From: Hibiscus mutabilis | Lineage: Eukaryota; Streptophyta; Magnoliopsida; Malvales; Malvaceae | Direction: 5' to 3' | Assembly: GCA_019671005.1 (NCBI GenBank) | Contig: CM033752.1 | Coordinates: 26,358,969-26,422,968, forward strand | Length of the DNA: 64,000 nt | Part shown: positions 43,547 through 54,991 of the stretch, one piece after another | How positions within the stretch are numbered: position 1 is the first letter of the stretch | Layout: every line of letters starts with the position of its first letter | Program-made: the position numbers and the translations under genes | Notes under the pieces: model-generated | What the model saw: only the letters and a program-made list of their open reading frames with translations | Told to the model about the DNA's origin: nothing | The model's database searches: none

Positions 43547-46494
43547 GTAGCATTTGGTTATAGTCTACCTCAATTTCTTTTTAGGCTATTCGCTTCAGTT
43601 ATACCAAAATTGAATAAAGGTCTGAACCAAATCCCACATGTGATAATTAACACCCCAATTTATCCAAATCTTTTCTTTTTTCTCTCTCGACCCCTCACCT
43701 TCTCCCATACCGGCCTTTGCTTCAATCACCCTCACCGCCGGTCCGTGGCGTACACCACCGCCACCAATCGGAGCGCCGACTCCGTCCGAACCAAAGCCCC
43801 CTAATCACTCATCGAATGGCCACTTATTCTGTTTGTAATTGAAGATTGAAGGTCTAGAAATCTAAAACCCAAAACCCATTCTGTTCCAGCTTTTTTCAGC
43901 CACCTCCGTTGTCCGTTCGTGACGCCGCTGCCATCAGTAGGCTCCTCTCGACAAGGTGAGCAAAACCCATGTCGTAGGTCCCTGTTCCGACACTATTAAG
44001 GCCTTCGTCGGAGCTTCATCTTCTCCAGTGAGGTTTTTACTTTTAGGTAATTTTCGGTGAGTTTCTGGTAGATTTTGAATGGCTTTTGGCTTGGTTTGGT
44101 TAGTGATTTAACGAGGAGCATTTTTTACGGCAGAGAAGTGACCTCTGGGGTCTCTAACGATGTTTTTCGGCGACCGTTCGACGACCAGGATCTTTAAGGT
44201 GAGTGGGCCGGTTTATTTGTGGCCCAATGGTTGAACCGATCTGAACCCGGTCCGAGTCCATTAACCGAACCAGTCTAATTAGACTAGGCCCATCTAAATA
44301 ACTAAGTGGGTCAGCCTATTAAGGCCCATTAGCTCGACCCGACTCGAGTTGAACCAACCCGAACCCGTCCGAGTCAACTCAGTTGATTGAGTCAACCCAT
44401 TTGTGTTAACTCAGTTGACTGAGTCAACCTAACCCGAGTCAACTTGATGACGTCAGCATTGACCGTTGATCTAACGTCAGCGTTGACTTTGACCCCAAAA
44501 GTCAAAATTTCTAAAAGCTCTTATTTTACGTTTTTCGACGTCCTTGGTCTGTATATGAAGCTTGTTTCACGAAATTTGAACCTGAAAGCCTCCAAATCGG
44601 ACCGTGAACCCGAATTTGAGTTTGTATTTAAGTATTCAGTTAAAGTGAATTGTGAATAAAGACTGATTTTGGAAATTGTGTAATGGAAGGTATTCGCACA
44701 TCTTTGGATTCAACATGGTTGAAGGACATCGAATTCGGGTTCGAGAGTGATCGAATGGAGTATCATGGATCAACCGAAGTAGCTCGGAGCCAAGGAAATA
44801 CTTTACTACCTTATGTATGCTTTATGAAACATGTAATACCCCTATTTTGGGCTTAGATGTTTTAAGGTTGGTTCGGAGGTCCGGTGGACCTGTATTAGAG
44901 TTTCGGGTCAGTTTCGGGATTTAATTGGTTTAAACATTTTTGAAGGTGATAAAATGGTCAATCAAATTTGGAAAATAAGATTTGGAAATCAGAAATTTTG
45001 GCTAGTGACCAAAATGCAAGTTTTGAAAACTATTTTTAAAAGTGACTAAAATGAAAAGGGTCAAATTCTTAGAATCTTTAAGGAACTATTTTACCAAGTT
45101 TTTTTCTAATGATTTGTCCCTTAATTAAATATATTTTAACATGTGTTTTAAAGTTATTTAAAAAGGAATTTTAGTTAAAAAGTTAGTTAAGTTCTTTAAA
45201 GAAAATTCACGTAACTTTTCTCTCCACTCTCTCCTCAGCTAAACACTCAAGTTTTCATCGAAATCTAGAGGTGAGAAGTATTTTAACTTGTTTTTATGAT
45301 TGGTAATTGATTAATTAATATTGTTTTTTTTACAAAATCTCATCTAAATCTTGTGTTTTCTTAGCTTTTATCAAACCAATTGAGGGAGAAATATCACAAT
45401 AGGGGTAAGGTCCGTGATCTCCTCTATTGTATGGTTCTTTAATGAAATTCCCTAGTATTTGATCCTTGATTTATTGATTGTAAATTGATTTTAATGATTT
45501 ATCAATGTTTGATTGAGTAATTTGGGTAAAATTGATGTAGCAAGGTAATTTTCAAAGTGGATCTGATTTCCATTGTTTAAGATTGATTTAATACCTATTT
45601 TGGATTTATTATGTTGTTGATAAGTTGTTTTAATCAATAGAATCCCGAAACTCTTGGATCTCTAATTGTTTAGGTTGTTATATTTGAGTTTTTGTGATGA
45701 TATTCAAGTTTAATCTTTGCTGGAAGTAAAAGGATGTTGGGAAAGGGTTTTTGGATGTTAATTGATGGGTTGAATCATTTTTTTATGGCTGGGTTAAGTT
45801 TCGGAAACGTTTGATGATGATTTTGATTTGTTTCGGATGGTTTCTAAGTGGGTAGCCTGAGAGTTGCGGGGTTTTGCTTTGAGGCAGTGGTTTGAATGCA
45901 TAATGATGCATTTATCCTCTGGTTTTATGTGTTTAAAATACGATATAATGCAGGCGAAGAAGCTTGACGTTGTTTTGTTGCTTGCTGGGAGCTTGTATCG
46001 TGTTGGCAAGGAAGGCAAAGCGTATCGGTGAGTGGAAACTGGTTTTAAATGCTTTACAAAGGTTTGTAAAGGTTGTTGGGAGTTTAGGGTAAGTGTGAGA
46101 CACTTACGTAAGCTCGAAAGTAAGTTTCCCTTATTTTGCTCTTGAATATCGGCTTGGATATGAGCATGTTGTTTGCATGTTTTGGTGATAAACATGGTAT
46201 GATTTACTTACTGGAAATGCATGATTTAAGTACATATGTAGGAGTTTGAAAGTAAATTAAATGCTATTGAGTATTGGTTTTCATTCCGGTTGGGAATGGT
46301 GTTATTGCATTGGCAATGAGATTTGTATATGTAATATTTTGTTTAATGCATTGTAAAGCAGTAAGTAAATGGTTTGTAAATGGTATATTGGCTATGTGAC
46401 ATGGTGAGAAAACAATCGGATATAGTTGGCATGCCTTAGGATTTAAAAGTGCAATATAAAATACGAACAAAATCGATCATGGCCATGGGTCCTT

Positions 46495-46740
46495 GAGGTA
46501 TGGCGGTTTAACAAGGCCACTCGGACTGTTGGGGACCTCATTTGGGCTATGCGGTTTAACTAGGCAACGCAAATTGGTGGTGAACTTGCGGCTTAACTAG
46601 GCAAGGTCGGTACACTTGCGATTTAACTAGGCAAGGGTAAAATCTTGCGGTTTAACTAGGCGAGGGTGTCAAATCTTGCTGTAGGCAAGGTTTGAGGATA
46701 TCATGCGGCTTAACTAGGCATGGTATGAGAGATCTGTGTA
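46495..46740 (+). repeat. Hairpin minisatellite in the E5 5' LTR (CTTGCGGTTTAACTAGGCAAG type)
   Basis: About six units of CTTGCGGTTTAACTAGGCAAG or close variants (ATGCGGCTTAACTAGGCATG is one) repeat every 35-45 bases. CTTGC pairs with GCAAG, and in the variant ATGC pairs with GCAT, so a change on one side is matched on the other. The 3' LTR carries the same array at about 52085-52330. Confidence 0.82.
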
Positions 46741-47029
46741 ACTGATATGTATAGGATAGAGGTAGTCTATCCGGGTCACCATAAATGCCAATATATGAGA
46801 AAGTTCATGTGATGAACCTATTTTAAATGCTTTCAGATTTAAGCATGATTTATGATGTAATGCTTTGGAGATTTAAGCATGGAATTTTCATGGTGTTGCA
46901 TAATGGTTATCATGTTTTGATTCGGTTGGAATCATGGAGAAATGCTTTGGTTGTAAGCATGTTTTTGGCAAGCAAACATTTGGTTTTCAATTGGTTTTAA
47001 ATGCATCATTGTTGTATGAGCATCCTCAC

Positions 47030-47045
47030 TAAGCAAGTGTGCTTA
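47030..47045 (+). other. Conserved LTR hairpin, E5 copy
   Basis: TAAGCAAGTGTGCTTA has a 5-bp stem TAAGC/GCTTA, preceded by CTCAC. It is followed by a T-run and GCAG at 47066-47069. Confidence 0.6.
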
Positions 47046-47599
47046 CGCTCTTTTTTTCCTAAGATGCAGAACATTAAGGTTCGGGGCAGCAAGAGGCAAG
47101 GCTAAGTGATTCAAGGATATTTACAAGTTTGATTATGAACTCGATTTATGTTTTTGGTTAATAAGGCAATGTGTTTACCATGGTTTTTGGTTGTAAATCT
47201 ATTTCCTTATGGATTTTGAGTATGTTTCTATGCTGGATTTTGAGGATAGTTTGATGTTAACCCTTGCTTATATTTGTAGATGATTGGTTGCTTAAGTATG
47301 CATCTAGAGCTTCCTTGTTGATTGCCATGTTTTGATGGTTTGAGTAAGTCTATTATGCTGAGTTGGTTGTGTTGACATGCTGCTTATGCTGAGAATAACT
47401 TAAAGTTGCATTTTGGCATGTTTGGTATAGTGGGTTAGGAAGCATGCCTCTAGAGTGGGCCTTTGGGAGCTTGAGTCTGATGTGGTCGTTTAACTTTGGT
47501 TTGAATGTGAGTTTATATGTTCGTGAATGTTTGTATGCATGAATGCAAGTTGTTAGGACCCAAATGCATCTAGATTTAGGTGAAAAACCAGCTAGATTT

Positions 47600-47900
47600 G
47601 ACATTACAGGCCTAGGCGTACTGATATGAGGGGGACCGTATCGGTATGGCTAGGAAAATTTTGGCATGGTGTTTCGGTATGGGCATAAGCGTTTCTATAC
47701 ACTTTATTGCTATTGGAAATTCACTTTTTTGGAACGAGCCCGCGTACCGAAACACTAGGTGACCGTATCGGTACGGTGTATTAAGAAATTAAATGGGATT
47801 TTTACATTCGATGTGGCATACTGGTACAATGCTCGTCGTACCAAAACGAGTTTGCAATACCATATCGATACGGGCCTTAGCGTATCAATACGGAGTCTGT
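47600..47900 (+). repeat. CGTATCGGTACG-type palindromes in the E5 5' LTR
   Basis: CCGTATCGGTACGG at 47763-47776 is nearly self-complementary. Related units are GACCGTATCGGTATGG, CATACTGGTACAATG, CCATATCGATACGG and CGTATCAATACGG. The 3' LTR has decayed copies at 55570-55860 (for example GCGTACCGGTACGG). Confidence 0.75.
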
Positions 47901-48322
47901 TAATTCTGTTAATGTCATGGAAAGGCAGGTTTGGTTTCTTTCGTTTTAGTCCCTAGGTCTTGTTTTACCAATTGAATGAGCATGGATGATCGTATTAAGT
48001 TGATTTTTGACATGTAAGCATGGAATATGTTTAATTAAAGGATGGTAACATAAAATTGGGTAAATTCCTTAAGTTTTGTTGAAATTGCAATTTAGTCCCT
48101 AGATTGCGGTTGTGTCCAATTGGATATCAATTTGATGCCCGATTGGCTGAGTTCTCACATGTGAACAGTATGTACATGTAGAAAAGTAATAAAGCATCTA
48201 GACAAGATAAAAGAAAAAATGGTCGCGTTTTGGTCTTATCTTCCCGATTTACTTCGGTAAACCTAATGTAGCCTACTCGGTTCGGTCTTGCGACCAGGCC
48301 TGGTCGAGGGGGTTACATTTGT

Positions 48323-48335
48323 TGGTATCAGAGTC
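48323..48335 (+). other. E5 primer-binding site (initiator Met tRNA)
   Basis: TGGTATCAGAGTC lies five bases after the LTR end. It is a match to the plant initiator-Met site with a change near its end. Confidence 0.85.
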
Positions 48336-48557
48336 AAGTTTATGAAAAGTTGGGATGTTGTTGTTTGATTATTTTATTAACTGATGTTGTTCAAGTTGCA
48401 CGGTGATTGTGTGTATATTCAGTGATTGTTTAATATCATGGGCTATGAATTGGGGACATATTGCCTATTACCGAGGTTTTAATATGCGTTTAAAAGTTGT
48501 CTTGGATCCTTGCCTGAAGCTAGCCTAATTTTAATGTGTTTTGATGCTTTTGATAGC

Positions 48558-49700
48558 ATGGCTCGACGTGAGCCGCAATCGATGGCTAATACTGCCGGGG
48601 TAGGGTAAAATAACTAGATAAAAGAGAATCCCCCTCACGTTTTACCTCCTCCTCCTCCTTCGATGGTTCCTCCAGTTGACGTTGCGGCGGGTGAAGTACC
48701 CCAAGTTCACCAAGTGCATGTATATGGTGATTTGACTCCGTTAGTGTAGGCAATAACGGGAGCTTTCCAGGCAGCAGTGGCTGGAATGTAGGCTCAAACA
48801 CCAGCACCACTGTGGTGGCAAATCATGGGTTACCTTTAGAGCATTTAAGGAGTTTGGAAGGTGTAGAATTTTAGGGTTTGAACCTGAGACAGCTGAGGGT
48901 TGGCTGGAAAAGACGATTCGCATCATGAATCAGATGGGATGTAATGAGGAGCGCAAGTTGGGGTATACTATGTCTCTATTGCAGGGTGATGCATATCATT
49001 GGTGGGTGACTACCATTGCTAGCGTTCCAGAGGTGAATGTTACTTAGGAGTTCTTTTGAAGAGCTTTCAAGAGGAAGTACCTTGGTACCCAATATTTGGA
49101 TATGAAGAAGCGCGAGTTCATGACCCTGATACAAGGTGCATGTCTATTGCTGAATACGAGGTAAAGTTTGTCCGTCTGAGCTAGTATGCTCCGGAGTTGG
49201 TTCTTGATGACTAGTAGAGATGTGACAGGTTCCGTTATGGTCTTGTTAAGGACATTAAGACGTATCTCATGGCTGCAGATTACACGAACTTTGATGTGTT
49301 GGTGAATCGGGCCAAGGATATCGAGCAATCTTTGGGTGCACCAGTTCAGGATGCGGGTGCGAGTTTGGGTAAGAGAGTGGCTGAATCTAGCTATTCTGGG
49401 AGATAGAGTAGGAAGTTCAGGGACAAGCAACATAGGCCAGATCACATGTGTGGTGGTAGAGTTGGCCAAGGTGCTCAGGGAGCTCGTGTTGTAGCAGAGT
49501 GTGAGCGATGCGATAGGTGCCACACGGGTATGTGCTGGGGTAATGCTGGAGGTTGTTGGATTTGTAGACTGCTGGATCACTTGAAGCGTGATTGCCCTCG
49601 AGCTGTGAGGGATGCAGTAGCACAAGTTGCTACATATGCAAGGGGCTGAGGCCGTGGCAGGGGTAATTTTTAGAGGCATGAGAATGGTTAGAGGGGTTTG
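48558..49700 (+). pseudogene. gag: E5 gag, degenerate
   Basis: It starts at 48558 (MARREPQSMANTAG). There are in-frame TAA/TAG stops, but ETAEGWLEKTIRIMNQMGCN and KLGYTMSLLQGDAYHWWVTT (about 48890-49010) and FKRKYLGTQYLDMKKREFMT (about 49065-49125) are the capsid core of Tekay gag. The zinc knuckle CWICRLLDHLKRDC (CX2CX4HX4C) is at about 49554-49595, inside the open frame 49446-49649. Several stops are TAG where CAG would fit. Confidence 0.85.
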
Positions 49701-49965
49701 GCTCATGCCGCAGCGGTAAGACTGGAGGGTGGTGGACCGACTTGGGTTTTTTCTTATCGTGAGGGTTGTAATGACACAGATATGATCGCAGGTACCTTTA
49801 CTTTGCAATCCTTGTCATTATTATCTTTGATTAATTCAGGGTCTACTCATTCATACATCTTGAGTGAACATGCATCATTGTTGAATGTTCCTATTAAGAT
49901 CCTTGATGTTGGTACGTTAATAACTAGTTCTTTAGGAGTTGAAGTTACAGCTTTAGGAATTGAAA
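49701..49965 (+). pseudogene. pol: E5 protease remnant
   Basis: The frame 49698-50003 carries AGTFTLQSLSLLSLINSGSTHSYI. The protease active-site Asp has become Asn (N-S-G). NVPIKILDVGTLITSSLGVE follows, as in Tekay proteases. The domain then ends abruptly near 49965 at the large pol deletion. Confidence 0.8.
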
Positions 49966-50388
49966 ATGTCACCATGGAAAAAGGTGATGAGATTCGTACG
50001 TAAGGGTAAGCTTAGTTCAAGGTTTATTGGACCGTACGAGGTTATTGAGTGTGTAGGTCATGTGACTTATCAATTGAGGTTGCCTCCTGAGCTAGAGAAA
50101 ATACATGATGTGTTCCATGTATCTATGCTACGGAGGTATCGGTCGGATCCTTCGCATGTTATGCTAGTAGAGCATATAGAGTTGAGGCCGAATTTGTCCT
50201 ACGATGAGGAACCGGTGGAGATCCTTGATTCCAGCAGTAAAGTTCTTCATGGTAAAACGATTGAGCTTGTGAAGGTCTTGTGCCGACAACGAGGTGTTGA
50301 AGAAGCCACTTGGGAAAACAAGGTGGATATGATGGAGCAATTTTCGCATTTGTTTCCTCTAGGTAATTTTGAGGATGAAATTTCTTAA
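49966..50388 (+). CDS. pol: E5 integrase C-terminus plus chromodomain, open frame
   Basis: The 142-codon frame that starts at 49960 is uninterrupted: MSPWKKVMRFVRKGKLSSRF, GPYEVIECVGHVTYQLRLPP (GPY/F), KIHDVFHVSMLRRY, then the chromodomain LSYDEEPVEILDSSSKVLHG, IELVKVLCRQRGVEEATWEN, to TAA. E1 has the same region with stops. The ATG is probably incidental (a Met before SPWKK is conserved in intact integrases), so it is not proof of translation. It is a fragment of pol kept in frame by chance or recent origin. Confidence 0.65.
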   Translation: MSPWKKVMRFVRKGKLSSRFIGPYEVIECVGHVTYQLRLPPELEKIHDVFHVSMLRRYRSDPSHVMLVEHIELRPNLSYDEEPVEILDSSSKVLHGKTIELVKVLCRQRGVEEATWENKVDMMEQFSHLFPLGNFEDEIS

Positions 50389-50400
50389 GTAGGGGAGAGT
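50389..50400 (+). other. E5 polypurine tract
   Basis: GTAGGGGAGAGT lies directly before the 3' LTR start. Confidence 0.82.
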
Positions 50401-52647
50401 TGTAACACTCCAGTTTTGGGCTTAGATGTTTTAAGGTTGGTTCGAAGGTCTGGTGGACCGGTATTAGAGTTTCGAGTTAGTTTCAAGATTTAATTGGTTT
50501 AAATTTTTTTAAAGGTGATAAAATGGAAGAAAAATATTCTAAAATCATTATTAATTATATTAAGTATAATGATTCAATCAATTTTGGAAAATAAGATTTG
50601 GAGATTGGACATTTTGGCTGGTGACCAAAATGCAAGTTTTGAAAACTGTTTTTAAAAGTGACTAAAATGAAAAGGGTCAAATTCTTAGAATCTTTAAGGA
50701 GCTATTTTACCAAGTTTTTTTCTGATGTTTTCTCCCTTAATTAAAGATATTTAACATGTGTTTTAAAGTTATTTAAAAAGGAATTTTAGTTAAAAAGTTA
50801 GTTAAGTAACTTTTCTCTCCACTCTCTCCTCAGCCAAACACTCAAGTTGTCATCAAAATCCAGAGGTGAGAAGTCTTTTAACTTGTTTTCATGATTGGTA
50901 ATTGATTAATTAATATTGTTTTTACAAAATCTCATCTAAATCTTGTGTTTTCTTAGCTTTTATCAAACCAATTGAGGGAGAAATCTCACAATAGGGGTAA
51001 GGTCCGTGATCTCCTCTATTGTATGGTTCTTTACTGAAATTCCCAAGTATTTGATCCTTGATTTATTGATTGTAAATTGATTTTAATGATTTATCAATGT
51101 TTGATTGAGTAATTTGGGTAAAATTGATGTAGCAAGGTAATTTTCGAAGTGGATCTGATTTTCAGTGTTTAAGATTGATTTAATACCTATTTTGGATGTA
51201 TTATGTTGTTGATAAGTTGTTTTTATCAATACAATCCCGAAACTCTTGGATATCTAATTGTTTAGGTTGTTAGATTTGAGTTTTTGTGATGATATTCGAG
51301 TTTAATCTTTGTTGGAAGTAAAAGGATGCTGGAAAAGGGTTTTTGGATGTTAATTGATGTTGATTGATGGGTTGAATCGTTGTTTTATGGCTAGTTTAAG
51401 TTTCGGAAACGTTTGATGAGGATTTTGGTTTGTTTTAGATGGTTTCTAAGAGGGCAACCTGAGAGTTGCGGGGTTTTTCTTTAAGGAAGTGGTTTGAATG
51501 CATAATGATGCATTTATCCTCTGGTTTTATGTGTTTAAAACAGAGGATAATCAAGGTGAAGAAGCTTGACGTTGTTTTTTGCTTACCGAGAGCTTGTATC
51601 GCGTTGGCAAGGAAGGCAAAGCGTATCAGTGAGTGGAAATTGGTTTTAAATGCTTTACAAAGGTTTGTAAAGGTTGTTGGGAGTTTAGGGTAAGCATGAA
51701 ACATTTACCTAAGCTCAGAAGTAAGTTTCCCTTATTTTGCTCCCGAATATCGGCTTGGATATGAACATGTTGTTTGCATGTTTTGGTGATAAACATGGTA
51801 TGATATACTTACAGGAAATGCAAGATTTTGAGTACATATGCAGGGGTTTGAAAGTAAATTAAATGCTATTGAGCATTGGTTTTCATTCCGGTTGGGAATG
51901 GTGTTATTGCATTGGCAATGAGATTTGCATATGTGATATTTTGTGTAATGCATTGTAAAGCAGTAAGTAAATGGTATATTGGCTATGTGACATGGTGAGA
52001 AAACAATCAGGTATAGTTGGCATGCCATAGGATTTAAAAGTGTACTATAAAATATGAACAAAATCGATTGTAGCCATGGGTCCTTGAGGTATGCCGGTTT
52101 AACAAGGCCACTCGGACTGTTGGGGACCTTATTTGGGGCATGCGGTTTAACTAGGCAAGCCAAACCGATGGTGATCTTGCGGCTTCGCTAGGCAAGGTCG
52201 GTACACTTGATGGTTTAACTAGGCAAGGGTGAAATATCGTGGTTTAACTAGGCGAGGGTGTCAAATCTTGCAGTTAACTAGGGAAGGTTTGGGGATATCA
52301 TGCGATTTAACTAGGCAAGGTATGAGAGATCCGTGTATCCGATATGTATAGGATAGAGGTAGTCTATTCGGGTCACTATAAATGCCAATATATGAGAAAG
52401 TTCATGTGATGAACCTATTTTAAATGCTTTGGGATTTAAGCATGATTTATGATGTAATGTTTTGGAGATTTAAGCATGGAATGTGCATGGTGTTGCATAA
52501 TGGTTATCATGTTTTTATTCGGTTGGAATCATGGAGAAATGCTTTGGTTGCAAGCATGATTTTGGCAAACAAACATTTGGTTTTCAATTGGTTTTAAATG
52601 TATTATTCTTGTATGAGCATAGTCACTAAGCAAGCGTGCTTACGCTC
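50401..52647 (+). repeat. E5 3' LTR, first part (to E6 insertion)
   Basis: It starts TGTAACACTCC and matches 44832 onward, with a roughly 50-base AT-rich difference near 50524-50585. It includes the hairpin minisatellite (52085-52330) and the conserved hairpin (52627-52642). It is interrupted right after that hairpin by E6. Confidence 0.9.
52643..52647. other. Target site duplication of E6 (left), CGCTC
   Basis: CGCTC recurs at 54987-54991. In the 5' LTR, GCTTACGCTCTTTT is continuous, confirming the empty site. Confidence 0.92.
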
Positions 52648-52679
52648 TGTAACACTTAAAAAAATTGAGGAGTTGTAGG

Positions 52680-52745
52680 TCAGGGAATTCGAACCCGTAA
52701 CCTGTGGCTTATGGACCCTTCACCCAACCAATTGAGCTAAATAGC
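52680..52745 (-). other. tRNA-like segment at the start of solo LTR E6
   Basis: On the minus strand TAGCTCAATTGG (52739-52728) matches an A box and GGTTCGAATTC (52694-52684) a B box, 34 bases apart, with a GGGTCCATAAG stretch between them. The ends do not pair as an acceptor stem. It is a tRNA-like remnant, not a gene. Confidence 0.5.
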
Positions 52746-53454
52746 TCTTAATGTTGGTTTTCCCAAAAGTTTGTTTTAAACTATAATTGGGTTGGGGTAT
52801 CAAATATTAAATAAACCAGTTGACCCCCCCCATTTTTGAAAAATTGGAACCAAATACCCAGTTTCCGGAATCATCACCACCCACCTAACCCTATCGGCCA
52901 CCGTTCATTTCTCCCTCGTCGTCTGCCCGTGCTGTGCACCGCTGGCGTCAGTGTGCTCGCCGTGGAGTGCCAACCAAAACTCCTTTGGTTACGCGCGTAT
53001 TAGTGGTTCTGTTTACCGGTAATCGAGGTTCAAAGGTTTGACGAACCTGGGTTTTAAACCTATTCGAACCACCGTTGGTTTCGGCCGTCTTGGACCTCCG
53101 TTCGAGGTTCCACCGCCATAGCCACCTTCCTCTCGTTGAGGCAATCAAAACCTTTAGCCGCCAGCTACCAACCGCTGCCATTAAGATCCCTGCCAGAGTT
53201 TGAATCAATTTGGGGTAAGTGGGTAAGTTTTGGTACATTTTCGTGTTGTTCTTTGTGTTTTGGTTTGAAATGGGTGTCTTAGGGGCAAAATCCGACTAAA
53301 TTCAAGCATTTTAGGCCATTTTCCAGCTGTTTTGGCCACGCGTGGGGAACACGCGCTGCCTGGGGCGATTCCCGGCCGCCCTGGATGGTGACCGACCTGA
53401 ACCGGCCCCGAACAGGCCTCAAACCGATTCTTCCTTGAATCGGTTCTGAACTGA

Positions 53455-53700
53455 TCTATCCCATTGACCTAATCCGACCCATTGACCCGATTTAACCCGT
53501 TGACCTGATCTGACCCGACCTGTTGACCGAGTCAACCAAGTGAGTCAACTCGACTTTGTTAACTCAGTGAGTTGACCCGACCGAGTCAACACAGTGAGTC
53601 AACTCACCCGAATCAAACTGTTGACTGTTGATGTCAGCGTTGTCTGCTGACGTCAGCATGACTTCAGCATTGACTGTTGACGACATCGTTGACTTTGACC
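53455..53700. repeat. GTTGAC/GTCAAC-rich stretch in E6
   Basis: Many copies of GTTGAC, GAGTCAAC and TGACGTCAGC. These units are partly self-complementary (GTTGAC with GTCAAC; TGACGTCA). E7 has a matching stretch at 44330-44500. Confidence 0.7.
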
Positions 53701-54355
53701 AAAAAGTCAAAATTTCTAAAACCCCCTATTTTACGTTTTTTAACATCCTGAATCCGTTTTTGAAGCCTGTTTCGCCCAATTCTAACCTGAAAGCTTCCGA
53801 ATTGGACCTTAAACTTAATCATGCATAAGTATTTAATTTGTTCTTTTTGAGAGCAAAGTTTCGAATTAAAGGTTCTGACTTGGTCTATTATTTTTGATAA
53901 AGGTACTCGAGATTCGCTCGATCATCCATCCGCTCAGCCCGACTCTTCCCGATCAACACCTTCACGTGCTCCTATAGTTACTAGTATGTTTAAGCTTCAC
54001 AGATTAATTATTAAACTAAAAGTTATTTATTCCCTTATAACCCTGATTCGTTGTCAGAAGATCTAGCACTGTCGCAAATCGTAGCGAGGAAGGTGCTTGT
54101 TAGACCCGACCAGCTTTTGAGGTGTGTTCCTTGTGTTCTAAATTTACCGTTTTATATGAATTGTTGAAATGATTTTCTGAATTGATCGTGATATGTTTTC
54201 TTGAAATATTATATGCATATATGTTTGTTTTGATAGCATGCTCTCTATTTACTGTATGCTAAAATGTATACCTAACAAGTGGTTCCTGATATTACTGTTT
54301 ACTGCATAAATTGTTTACTTGAGGTTACTGGGAAAGTGATTGGAGATCCTCAGGT

Positions 54356-54490
54356 ACAGCCCTGATCCAGCTGTGCCTCAAGTTAGGCTTTGTGCCTCTA
54401 GTTAGGCCTCTTACGCTTTCGAGCCTATGGACCAGCCTCCAGTTAGGCCTCCTATGCCTTCAAGCCTATGATTAGCCTCCAGTATGGGTA
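54356..54490 (+). repeat. Palindrome array in E6 (GCCTCTAGTTAGGC type)
   Basis: GCCTCAAGTTAGGC, GCCTCTAGTTAGGC, AGCCTCCAGTTAGGCCT and variants. GCCT pairs with AGGC across a short loop. Confidence 0.65.
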
Positions 54491-54628
54491 AAACATATTT
54501 TGGTGTTCGTTGGAGGGTAGCTAGGTTTAATTGAAAACTTTGGTTTCCCTATAGCATGTTTTATAATATAATTTTATAATTAATTGAACTATTTTAAATA
54601 TTCTTGTTATGCACATGTTGGGACACAC

Positions 54629-54643
54629 TGAGCCCCTAGCTCA
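54629..54643 (+). other. Conserved LTR hairpin, E6 copy
   Basis: TGAGCCCCTAGCTCA has a 5-bp stem TGAGC/GCTCA, preceded by CAC, followed by a pyrimidine run and CAG at 54664-54666. Confidence 0.6.
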
Positions 54644-54991
54644 CCCCTCAACCCCTTTCTTTTCAGATATCTTTTTGGCATAGGCTATCGGTCCTGGCAC
54701 TTGGAGGATCGACATATTTTGTACTCGTCTTGTTGTAATATTTCTATCTTTCAGATTGTCTTAATTTCGGTGACATGGGCCTATATTTTGTTACAATATG
54801 TTTTATTATAATGCACTACAAGATTTACGATGTAATATCATTTAATATGGTTATTTTGGTTAACTAATTTAACTTATGCTTGATTTAACTATTATTTTTA
54901 AAGAATCTTCTAGATTCAGAAATTTTGGTAAGTAATGTGATCCTCTAGATTTGGACTTTACGCATAGGCCAGTCTAGGGGGTTACACGCTC

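Larger units (their letters stand above)
44832..48317 (+). repeat. E5 5' LTR (3.5 kb)
   Basis: It starts TGTAATACCCC and ends GTCGAGGGGGTTACA. It aligns throughout with the 3' LTR with moderate divergence. It contains a hairpin minisatellite (46495-46740), the conserved hairpin (47030-47045) and a run of CGTATCGGTACG-type palindromes (47600-47900). No gene is credible inside it. Confidence 0.9.
52648..54986 (+). mobile_element. E6: solo LTR (2.3 kb) inside the E5 3' LTR
   Basis: It starts TGTAACACTTAAA and ends CTAGGGGGTTACA with CGCTC on both sides. There is no internal region, so it is a solo LTR left by LTR-LTR recombination. It contains a tRNA-like segment near its start, repeated GTTGACCGAGTCAAC-type motifs (53460-53700), an array of GCCTCTAGTTAGGC-type palindromes (54356-54490) and the conserved hairpin (54629-54643). 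Confidence 0.92.

Noticed and set aside
49044..49808. 254-codon minus-strand open frame
   Set aside because: Opposite strand of E5 gag and protease; no recognisable domain, and gag motifs are clear on the plus strand.
52680..52745. Functional tRNA gene
   Set aside because: A and B boxes are present but no acceptor stem closes.
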